DNA of 64,000 bases, taken from assembly GCA_034231615.1 (NCBI GenBank), contig CM067322.1, positions 100,263,087 to 100,327,086 on the forward strand. The letters are read 5' to 3'. The notes below the pieces were generated by a model, which had not been told where the DNA came from, did not search any database, and saw only the letters and a list, made by a program, of their open reading frames with translations. Source of the stretch: Meghimatium bilineatum (Eukaryota; Mollusca; Gastropoda; Stylommatophora; Philomycidae). A program made the position numbers and the translations under genes. Position 1 is the first letter of the stretch; every line of letters starts with the position of its first letter. Shown in pieces: positions 12,601-24,600 of the stretch.

Positions 12601-15600
12601 AGCAAAGGAGAGTTCCAAACAGGAAGAGGTGTTTGCTATCTGCAAACTTAAAGGGGTGGATCCATCTGCTCCAATCAGCCATCACCTGCAAGCTCTAGAC
12701 GCAGAGTATCATCACCTCTTGGACACTCAACAACGTGGAAAAGCTGATCATGTGCAATCCTTATATGCATGGTACAGTAAGAAAGTATCACAGGTAAATC
12801 ATATTACTCAAGTCTCAGTTCTATGTTCTACATTACTAAAGTCTCAGTTCTATGTTCAGATCATTTTCTTGTGTGAAATTAATCCGGAAGAATTTGATCT
12901 GTTTAACTGATTAATTGATTAATGTTGAGCTGCCCATCTGTTAATGGTTGATTAACGTTGAGCTGTCCATCTGTTGATAATTGATTAACATTGAGCTGCC
13001 TATCTGTTAATGATTGATTAATCCAGCAGAATTTAATCTGTTAATCATTGATTAATGTTGAGCTGCCCATCATTGGCCTACTGGATCAGGCAACAGCAAA
13101 TCCCTAGTAGATAAAGTATTGTGAAACTTTTCATTTGTTGATGCCCTACAGCACTTCACCTCAGGAGTGTATTGTTAAGTAATTTGACCACCGACCAGTA
13201 TATGCAGATTTTGAGTTCACACACTATTCATGGTTTGAAATAAAAATTACTCTCATAATTCAATAGCCACAAGGAAGTAGTGTATCATAAATCATGCTCT
13301 GAGATGGTCAAAGAATAGTACCATCACTACTTGAACAAGTATAGAAGGCAATGCTAGTCAGGTTGTTTCTGGTCAACCACTGACTAGGCGGCTGAGCACT
13401 TATGGGAAAACCATATGATATGACACGGGTTCATAATTCCTGATAGAGAAACTAGAAAAAAACAACTTGCTGTATGTGAAATGAAGTGCCTGAGAACAGC
13501 ACTGGGGGGGCGGGGGCGGGGGGGGGGGGGGGGTGTTAGAAAAAGAGACAAAATAAATAATGAAACTATAAAAAATCTGATTAAAATAATATGGCACAAA
13601 GAATACATAGATACACAAAAGGGTTCGGCCACCAAATTGAACCAGTTCGTATTCAATCGATAGCCTTCAATAAAAGATCATCTGAAAAGAGAAACAGAGG
13701 AAGACGCAGATGAAGATAGATAGATTACATCAGAGAGATATTAGAACACCAAGGCTTCACTAAAGCAATAACCCAAATGTCAGGGGATGTCTGACAAAAT
13801 GGAGAGTGCCACAGTAAACCTTTGTAATTAATGTAGCATTTATCATTGCACTATAGCAGCAGCATTACAGTTGATAAAGAAAGAAAACTTCCGCTTCCCA
13901 TGACACCTAGTAGCACATGGATAGCACAAGACAAGTCCTATTATGTATTGACTTGGACTTTAAACAAGACGATATCCAGAAGTATAAATTCATTTGAAAT
14001 AAAGTGCCACAGAAAGATTCTACAAATATCATGGACAGAGAAAAATTGTCTTTATGGTTTCTTCACATGATAAATCCAACTTTTTAATATTATGCGTAGT
14101 TTCATTCAGATTTTGTGACCTAGTTGACCTTGGATTAAAAAGTCTCTAGGTATGTGTCGAACTACTCACTGAGAGACCACCCCATCTCCTAGGGTCATCC
14201 AAGGGAGGGGGGGCTCTAAGTATGTAGCAGGCAGATCAATAGATCCGCAAGTAGACTTAGCTCTGTGAATTGCATCTTTATCAATATTTTGTTTCGTTAA
14301 AAATTTCCTTATTTGTTTAATTAATAAAGAGGTCACATTTACTGTTTAAACTTTACCGTATTGACTTATTGTTTAAACTTTACCGTATTGACTTATTGTT
14401 TAAACTTTACCGTATTGACTTATTGTTTAAACTTTACCGTATTGACTTATTGTTTAAACTTTACCGTATTGACTTATTGTTTAAACTTTACCGTATTGAC
14501 TTATTGTTTAAACTTTACCGTATTGACTTATTGTTTAAACTTTACCATATCGACTTATTGTTTAAACTTTTACCATATCGACTTATTGTTTAAACTTTTA
14601 CCATATCGACTTATTGTTTAAACTTTACCGTATCCACTTATTGTTTAAACTTTACCATATCGACTTATTGTTGTAATTCTGTGCCCAGACAAATAATAAA
14701 TAACATCATCATCTATCCATCTGCTGCTGCCAGGAAGGAGCTGCAGCTCATAAAGCTGAAGATAATGAGTCTCCGCTGGGTCAAGCCTATCAGAAATACT
14801 TGGATGCTATTTGTATTGATAATTCCAGTGCCATCTACAATTTCCATGTTGGTCGAATGTTGGTCATTATGGGAAACTATGACGATGCTATTCAGAGGCT
14901 AGAAACTTCGTTAGCCAAGAACTCAAAGCAAGAAATGGCAAGGTCAGGGACTTTAATATGTAATAATAACTTTTTAATTATTATTTAAATATAATTAAAT
15001 ATAATTATAATAATTATTATAATACAACTCATAGCCTGTTAGAAATGTAGATGTTTCACATTAGAGATGTAGATGTTTCACATTAGAAATGTAGATGTTC
15101 CATATTAGAAATGTAGATGTTTCACATTAGAAATGTAGATGTTCCATATTAGAAATGTAGATGTTTCACATTAGAGATGTAGATGTTTCACATTAGAGCC
15201 ATCAGCATAAAAAAAATCCTTCCAAACATCCCTAGCTTCAACCATATGGACAAGTGTGAAAAAAATATACCTTTAAGCATTCTTTTATATCATCATGCTA
15301 AGACTTTCTTTTCTTTACCTCTTCTACTTCTACCTTCATCTGTTCTCAGCAATATAATCTTTAAAAGGAAGTAGAATTTTGCTATATGTTCAAACCTCTC
15401 AAGCTTGCACTGTTTCACTACTGATAGTCTTTCTTGTCAACCTACAAATTCAGTTATTTTGTCACATTTTGTTTAATTTCCCCTCTAGAAAATGGGTCAA
15501 ATACAACTGTAGCACTTGTATTTAAAGGCCTGAAAATTTCTGTATCTGCAGTGTCCAGCTCTGACATCCATACAAAACTTTCTGTATCTGCAGTGTCCAG

Positions 15601-18600
15601 CTCTGACATCCATACAAAACTTTCTGTATCTGCAGTGTCCAGCTCTGACATCCATACAAAACTTTCTGTATCTGCAGTGTCCAGCTCTGACATCCATACA
15701 AAACTTTCTGTATCTGCAGTGTCCAGCTCTGACATCCATACAAAACTTTCTGTATCTGCAGTGTCCAGCTCTGACATCCATACAAAACTTTCTGTATCTG
15801 CAGTGTCCAGCTCTGATATCCATACAAAACTTTCTGTATCTGCAGTGTCCAGCTCTGATATCCATACAAAACTTTCTGTATCTGCAGTGTCCAGCTCTGA
15901 TATCCATACAAAACTTTCTGTATCTGCAGTGTCCAGCTCTGACATCCATACAAAACTTTCTGTATCTGCAGTGTCCAGCTCTAACATCCATACAAAACAA
16001 TAGATAGTATCAACGATTTATACGGGTTAATCTTAAGTTGGTTACTGATTTTACTTTTCCATATCACATTCAACCAAGCCATGGCAACCATAGCTGTTTC
16101 AAGTCTTTTAATATGATACAGGATGGCAATGGTTGTTATCCTAATCATATTCAATTTGTTTTTATATATCTTAGTCCATGAATAGAGGCATTTCAGTGAA
16201 GCGGTATCTCAGGATCATACACATCCAACCTAGGGGGCAGCACTCACTTCTGGATCAACTATCCCATCATTTTTTTTTCAGATTTGTAGACCCATCAACA
16301 TTGATGGCACACCTAGCATTCTCCATCATCTAGGAGTCTGCCACAAAACACAAAAGGACAAAGGTACAATGTGCGCTGGCGTGCATTTCTTCCATGGAGA
16401 ACATTTGATAGAAGACATAAGTAAAATATTTGCTGTATAGTGGCCCTTGTTTTCTATACCCTGAATTATAAGTCTAGGCTCTGGTTGCCACATGCGCTAA
16501 CATGCCAAAGAGGATGAAGGTGCTTTACCCTCTGTAACCTGTTACCCTCTGCAAAGTAGCCACAGGTGGATTAAACACAATCTACAGTGGGCATACCATG
16601 CCCATATTGTCCAAGATTATTTTCAGCCAGAATATATCTTATTAGCCATCAAAGAACTCATAGTCCAGGACATTCCTAACTGAATTGTATGAAGAGGATG
16701 TTAACAAATGGTCACAATCACTTATGATGTAACAAATGGTCATCATCACTTATGGTGTAACAAATAGCCATCACCACTTATGATGTAACAAATGGTCACA
16801 ATTACTTAAGATGTAACAAATGGTCATCATCACTTATGATGTAACAAATGGTCATCATCACTTATGATGTAACAAATGGTCATCATCACTTATGATGTAA
16901 CAAATGGTCATCATCACTTATGATGTAACAAATGGTCATCATCACTTATGATGTAACAAATGGTCATCATCACTTATGATGTAACAAATGGTCATCATCA
17001 CTTATGATGTAACAAATGGTCATCATCACTTATGATGTAACAAATGGTCACAATTACTTATGATGTAACAAATGGTCATCATCACTTATGATGTAACAAA
17101 TGGTCTTCATGACTTTTGATGGATGAACAACAGAACAGTGATGATATGCTCTTTATCCTGCCAGTAGCTTTTATTTTCCGAAATGTTCTGTCACTCACTT
17201 CTGGAGATTGTTTCTGACCAAAAATAATTACACCTTGACTGAGAGTTAAACTATGAACCATAGAGGTAGGAATCTACTGCATTAACCACTGAGCTCCCAA
17301 AATCAAACTTAAATTATTTTATTTTGTGTTTTCAGATTCTACTTGGGTCTGGCAATCAGCTTGAGTAAAGAAGAATGGAAAAAGAGAGGCAAAGAGGCCA
17401 TCAAGTTATTACTTGATGGAATGGAAACGTTGCTGTCAGAGTTATCAAAGCAAGCAAACATGCCTGAAGAGTCAGTGTATGTATTGTGATGATGAGTCAG
17501 TGTATGTATTATGATGAGTCAGTGTATGTATTATCATGGTCTTAATTATTTTCCCACAATTATACATGGTGTTTTTTAAAAGATGGCACTGAATTATGTG
17601 GTCATGTATGTAGCAGACTATATGTTATTTTTTTTAACTAAAACAGTATTTCTTGCATCAAATTCTTGTCATTATTAACTTAATTTAAATGTATCTGTCA
17701 CATGTGTGACCCAGAAGCGATGTTGAAGTTGGATGTGTCAGTTAAAACAAGCTATAATCCATGACACAGTGCATTTAATTATCCAGACTACATGCTACTA
17801 ATCTGTGAGAATGAACACAGAAGAGAAATGTGTCTGTATGTATGGGAAATCTGTGAGAATGAAACTATGAATACATTGTGCTAGGATTTAAGTTGCACCA
17901 TATAGGTCTAACACATCTGTTATAAGCATGCTTTGATTCAGGTGGGCAAACCTAATCTGTAATAGCACTCCAATCTGCTAACAGATGGGGAGAGTGGAGA
18001 TGCTGTCACAGTTTTATATGCCCTTGGATTTTACAGCTTAATAAGCCCTTGTGTGATGTTTCTAGAATGAAATTATTAGGCAGGGAATTGAACTTGGGTC
18101 AACTGTGTCCATCTTGAACTGAGTATTGAGCTGCATATGAACTGGTCTCATGTAATTAGACAGCTTCTCTGTTAACAGACACAAAACCCATTATCTGAAA
18201 ATAATTCCTACAGCTGACGGGAATTGAACCAGGTCTGTTCTAGCGGCACCGAATCACCTTGCAATTCATGCTTCCTACTTGAATTTTCTATCATCTGAAA
18301 GTCTGTTTATATTTCAGGAAACACTCAAAAAAATGTTATTGGATTAGATTTGAACTTACTTAGATGAAGTTCTGTTCACCAGCATTGTGAACACCGTATT
18401 CAAATTTGAGTTTTTTTAGATCAATCAGTCAAGTGCCATGTCGGGTGGCGTAGGCGATCATGCTTTTCCAAAACTCTCTGTCTCTTGTGTTGCTAACAAG
18501 TTCAGTTGGTGACTTATTTATGTGCCACAGATGACAATCCATCCAGAAATTGTTTTCTTTGTCTTCCTCTGTCTCTTCTCCCTTGATCTTTTCGGTGGTT

Positions 18601-21600
18601 ACTAACAGCTAATCATTGTTTTTTTTTTTACTACAGAATATAATTAATTAATTATACAATACTACATCTATTCTATAAGAATGTATGACTCAGAAACATG
18701 GACACTAAACAACTAGAAGACAGAATTTATGCCCTTGGGGTGGATATATAGAAGAAATGGGAGAACTTCATGGAAAGAGAAGAAAGTAAAGTATGAAAAA
18801 AGAACTACCGGTATTAAAGAAATAAAAATCAAACGAATAAAGTATTTTAGACATATTAAAGATATGACATCTTATTGAAGACCTTACTGGAGGGTAGAGT
18901 TGAGGAGATGCGAGGAAGAGGTAGGCAGAGATACAAGTTGGAGGGAAACATCATACAATAGACATGATACAGTTTAGCAGAGTGCAACACCAAGGCAACA
19001 TACAGAGGACTTTGAGTTTCATTACAGCCACCTTCATTGTGGAGCCATCACTTGATGATGACAATGACTCATGATTGTTTCTTTTATTTTTGTTTTCTTG
19101 TTTTTGAATTATCAGTATTCTTGAATTAGCATTTTTTAGTAAATACCTCAATATTTTTTCACCATCTAGAGCCAAATGTAGCCTATTCGCAGAAAACCTG
19201 TTACGGGCTAACAATGTCCATCTATTACGTGGAATCATCCAACTTGGCAACTTACTCATTTCTAACAGCGATATAAAAGAAGCCATGTCTCCAGTCGATG
19301 TTTACCACACGTAAGATTTCATTACTCTTCTTCTTTCATTCACTTGAAACATGTCTATATCTGTAGACATTATAAAGTTTAGGTAATAATTTGATTTCGT
19401 CCACCATTTGCTATAAATCATATCGATTCACGCCTTTTTAAATTCACTTTAAAAAAAAATCTAAACACTGATTCTAACCCTTCCCCCCCTCCTAAAAAAT
19501 ATATAAACTAATTCTAATCCTTCTAACCCCTATTTACAAAAATCTATAATTTTATGCAACTTATCTAATACTGCAAATGTCACAACAGTGGACGAAACCA
19601 AATTTGCGCCTAAAGTTTATATTAATTTCATATGAAGGTACTTCAACGTAAAACCTGAGATGTATTTTGATCAATATGTTCTGAAAAAGTGTATCATTTA
19701 TCAACATAGTGATAATTAAGTTCTATACCAGATAATATAGGTATCCATAAATTGCTTGGGTGTATTGTTTGTGTTAATAAATTGTCTGTTAATGTTGTTT
19801 GCATTCGCTCTCTGATAATTAGCACAAATATTCGTGCATTTTCCACCGTAGAGCATGAATGTATGTTGTACCACCATTATGCACCATGTAGGCTGAACAC
19901 ATTCAATTTTGACATGTTAGATTTCAGTACAATTTGAGTAATCAGGTGACAGCAGTAAAACTATGCATTGAAAAAATATATATATAAATAGTATATTTAT
20001 ATTGAACAGTACACAGGATTGACTTTTCGACAAAAAGGTTTTTGTCAAGAAAAGGATGAAAACAGAAACCAAAAAATCAAATGCAGACAGGCCCATTGAT
20101 AAGGGGGAAAGGAGGGGGAAGTTCAAACACCATCCTTAGCAAATCGGAATATGATTTTTTTAGCACAAGGAACCTCTGTTTGTTTTCTAGACCTGTATAT
20201 TGTATATTATAAAATTTCATTAGTGTAGCATGTAGGTGATGTTGTAATTCTATTCTGTGTTTGTTTATCCTTTTCTTGATAAGACTTTTTAGTTGAAATG
20301 TCAATCCTGTTTATTGTTTAATGTAAAACTGTGATTTAACCATGTTTATTGTTTTTGTATATAGTGGATATAATAAGACCTTGTCATTAGAGATGGGAAA
20401 GAGAGTTGTGCAGGGCTATATACCTCCTATACTAACATATGGGTGCGAGTCTTGGACAATAAACAAATTGGAAAGTGGGAAATTAGAGGCAACAGAGATG
20501 TGGTTCTATAGAAGAATGCTGAGAATACCATGGACTGCCAGAAAAATTAATGTAGAGGTGTTGAAAGAGTCAAATGCGAAACGGACCTTAATCAATAATA
20601 TAAGAAAAAGACACTCTTCATTTTTTGGCCAATTCATGAGACAGGCAGGTCTGGAGAGCATAGTCACAACAGGCAAAATTGAAGGCAACAGAGACAGAGG
20701 GCAACAATGTGAGAAAATATTAGACAGTTTAACAACCTGGCATGGCAAGGAAACAACAACGATCTTGATACATAATACTGTGGACAGAGAGCTGTGGAGA
20801 ACCATGACCGCCTACACCAGCCGGCATGGCACCTGATGATGATGATGATGATGATGATGTAGTGGACATATCACGTGAATAAAGTTAAGTAATGTGGCGC
20901 CATTTTAACATAAGATGGCAGATGCTCCAATGAGATCAAGAACAGGATAGCACAGACCAAATCAACATTTCAAAAAATGAAAAACATTCCATGCAATGGA
21001 GTAATATCAATGCACACACAAGTTCGAGTGCTAGGATGTTATATTGAGCCAATACTTCTTTATGGAAGAGAAGCATGGACAGTAAACAAAAGTGCTCAAG
21101 ATAAGCTGGAGGTAATGGAAATGTGGTTTTCAAGAAGAAGGGTACAAATTCCATGGACAGCTAAGAAAACCAATGTAGAAGTTCTCAGAGATGCTGGAGT
21201 AAAACGACAAATAGTAACAAAAATTAGAAACAGACAATCAATATTTTCAGGGCATGTGATGAGGAAAGTAAAATTTGAACATTTAGTAACAACTGGAAAG
21301 ATCAAGAAGAAAATAGACAGAGGAAGACAAAAGAGAGAAATTTCTGGATGGGTTATCACTTTGGCACAAAAATAAATCACCAACTGAACTACACAAGAGA
21401 CAGAGAGTTGTGGAGAAGTATTATCGTCTACGCCGCTTGGCATGGCACTTGATTGATTGATATTGTGGAATCCCTCTATAGTGCATTCTTTTTATAACAA
21501 CGTCTCCTATATAACAACAAAACTCACAAATTATATTTATTATATATTCTTTGTACTGTATATATAATGAATTTATATAATTACATACCGGTACATATTA

Positions 21601-24600
21601 TGTTGGTCCGGACCAAGTTGTTATAATGGAATTCCACTGTAGAAAAATGTTCTTGGGTGTCATGTACCCTCCACTCCTGCTCAATCCACAGAATCTCTTT
21701 ATCAAGCTGTGGTACCCACCTAGCAGACACTATGTGGTACTGTAACACATCATGAATAATGTGGTTTTCTGAACTATGACTGATGTCTAGACTAGAAGAG
21801 TGGCAATATCTTCACAGTCAAATAGTGACATTTCTGTACAAGATGTTCAATGGTTGTAATTGAATCTGGGAGTCACTACTCCAGCGTCCCTAACCATAAC
21901 CAGGTTATGCTCAGTCTGTCACAGAACTCGCGCCATCTTGAAAATTCACAGTTAGAAGGCATACATCACTAATATACATGACAGATATATATCACAGGTA
22001 TACGTTACAACCATACATCACAGGTATATATCACAGGTATACGTTACAACCATACATCACAGGTATATATCACAGGTATACGTTACAATCATATATCACA
22101 GGTATATATCACATGACAGGCATACATAACAGGCATACATCGCCATACTGGACCTTTGCTGGTGAATTTCTATATTTTTACCCTTTCATTGATTAAAAAA
22201 AACATTTCACAGAGCCCTAACAGTTCACAGAGCCCTGCTCCACTTTGTTGCATGTCACTAATTGTGTGGCTATCTATAAACTACATCACATTGTTCATCT
22301 ACACCAAGATGGCACATACAGGACTCTCATGACATCGTTAACAACAATATTTGCTATTAAAACGACGAGCATTATAAGATGTCTTTTGTTGTTCACTTCC
22401 TGCATTTGCCTGTGTATCATTTTCAAATCTGCAGAAAAAGCTAAAAGTGTAGAAATATCTGGAAAAATTCATTAGATACAGATGGAATATGTTTGCTGAA
22501 GATTTGTGCATGGTGCTGAGTTCAAAGGTGAATAGATAGATGCATGGATGAAAACTTGCAGATTTTGGAATAGTTGCAGGAAGTATTATGTACCGGTAAT
22601 TTGTGTAGAAACTATGATGGAGGAAGCGTTCCAGAGTGCACAGTCAACTCATGTAGGTTAGACATTGACAGTAATTGTAGCTTCTCGTGAAGGCTAGTCA
22701 TTGACAGTAGTTGTAAAACTATGATGGATGAAGCCTTCCCAAGTGCACAGTCAATTCTACCACAGTTCTCTTATTGAGCTTTTCATGTAATTGACAAAAT
22801 TATTTTCCATTGACAAAATTATAACAAATTAAAAGAAGACAAGTTTAAGTTCCTTTGAGTTTTTTTTTTGGTAAATACATATTGAAAAATATATAAAAAG
22901 AGTTAACTCTTTCCGGACCAATCGCCAGTATACTGGCTTTATACTGTGGGTCTACAGGACCAATCGCCAGTATACTGGCTTTGATTTGATCAACGTCTTA
23001 GATCGATCATATATTGATCAGTTATATTTCGTTTTGCCCAGTTCAAGTTTTTATGTTAACCTCTGAACATCCGGGAAAGATCCTCTTCCGTTTTACAACC
23101 GGTACCGAAACACATGTGGTGTGTACAAGAAGATTTGTGATCGACATATTCTGTAACTTTTATTTCTGAAAAAAATGGCAACGCCCACTTCTTCTAGATA
23201 CAGTGCAGAACAAGCTATGGTTATGTTTCAGAGCTTGCTAGTTAGTGAATCTGATAATGATGATTCCGATAGTGATTATAGGCCTAGTGACTTGTCGAAA
23301 GGTAAGAAACCAAAGCAAACTGGTGTAGGTTTTATAAAAAATTTAACAGCTTGCATCAGATCAAGTAATGTTAGTTCCTCTGAAGAAGCATCTAATAGTA
23401 GTGATGAATCTACTGATTCAGAGGATTTAGCTGGTACTTCTAGGCCTACTAATGCTACAAGTAGGCCTATGAATCATACTTCCACAGATCGACAAGGTAG
23501 GCCTAGGACTGATGCTGTGTGGCGTGAAGCCCTAGAAGGAGAGAGTATAGGAGTGTCTCACTTCAGACAGATACATTCTGGCTGCAAACTTGGCCTTCCT
23601 GAAAATGCCTCACCTCTCCAGTGTTTACTATCCTTGATGACAGAACCAATAATTGACAATCTAATAGCCAATGTTAACTCTTATGCCCAGCAGAAATTGG
23701 AAATGAATACACCTCGAAGGAAATATTCTACTTATTCAAAATGGACTGCGCTCGACAGAAATATTTTTATGAAGTTTCTCGCCACCCTGATAAACATGGG
23801 TTTGGACCCCAAACATTCCATAAAAGATTTTTGGTCCACAAAAACACACAGAAGTAGCCCCTGGTTTGGATCAATTTTCAGCAGGACCAAATTTTTATTG
23901 ATTTACCAATCAATGCTTCATGCGGCTGGAGCTGATGCACAGGGTAAAATTAAAATAGAGCCGTTCATAAATGAATTAGTTGCAAGCTTTCAGAATGCAT
24001 TCTATCCTTCTGAAAACATATGTATAGATGAGATGGTTATAGGCCACAAGGGAAGGTTTAGGCACAAGCAATATAATGCAAGCAAGCCAAAAAAATATCT
24101 TATAAAATCATACGGACTCTGCGACTCCATCACCGGATATGTTTTCAACCTGCTGGTATATTTTGGTGCGGACACGACATACAGGCTGGAAACTGATACA
24201 AAGTCTACCCATGCTGTCAAAATTTTTGACAAACTACTAGAAGGCATCACAGGACATCACCATTTGTTTGCTGACAGGTATTATTCGTCCTTACCTCTTG
24301 TCCAGTTTCTGCGCCAGAGAAATCACCATTATACTGGAACTCTCAATGCGAACAGACGAGGGTTTCCACCAGAAATGAAGAATAAGAAAATAGCTGTCAA
24401 TCAACCAAAATGGTTCATAAATGATGAAGATAAAGTTATGTGTGTCAGCTGGAGAGATAAAAAATCGAAGAAACCTTGCCAACTGGTAACAACATGTGGA
24501 AGCGCAACATGTGAAATTAGAATTGAGGGTAGGAGCGAAGTCTGGAAACCATCACCCATTCATAATTACAATATGTCAATGAATGGATGTGATAGAGTAG

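Noticed and set aside
13384..13656. Proline-rich ORFs on the minus strand
   Set aside because: They read through the poly-G tract of a LINE fragment.
14361..14621. Repeat ORFs with TYCLNFTVL pattern
   Set aside because: Produced by the 27-bp array period; no other coding evidence.
15434..16003. Ser-rich secreted-like protein ([14 protein letters not shown] repeats)
   Set aside because: The minus frame matches a LINE motif and several frames are open; array, not gene.
18405..21460. Host reverse-transcriptase-like gene
   Set aside because: All pieces are 5'-truncated LINE ends with tail repeats; no domesticated, intact ORF.
22215..22475. Possible small host exon (76-codon ORF)
   Set aside because: No splice sites in phase with the neighbouring exons; the TPR-like frame is complete without it.
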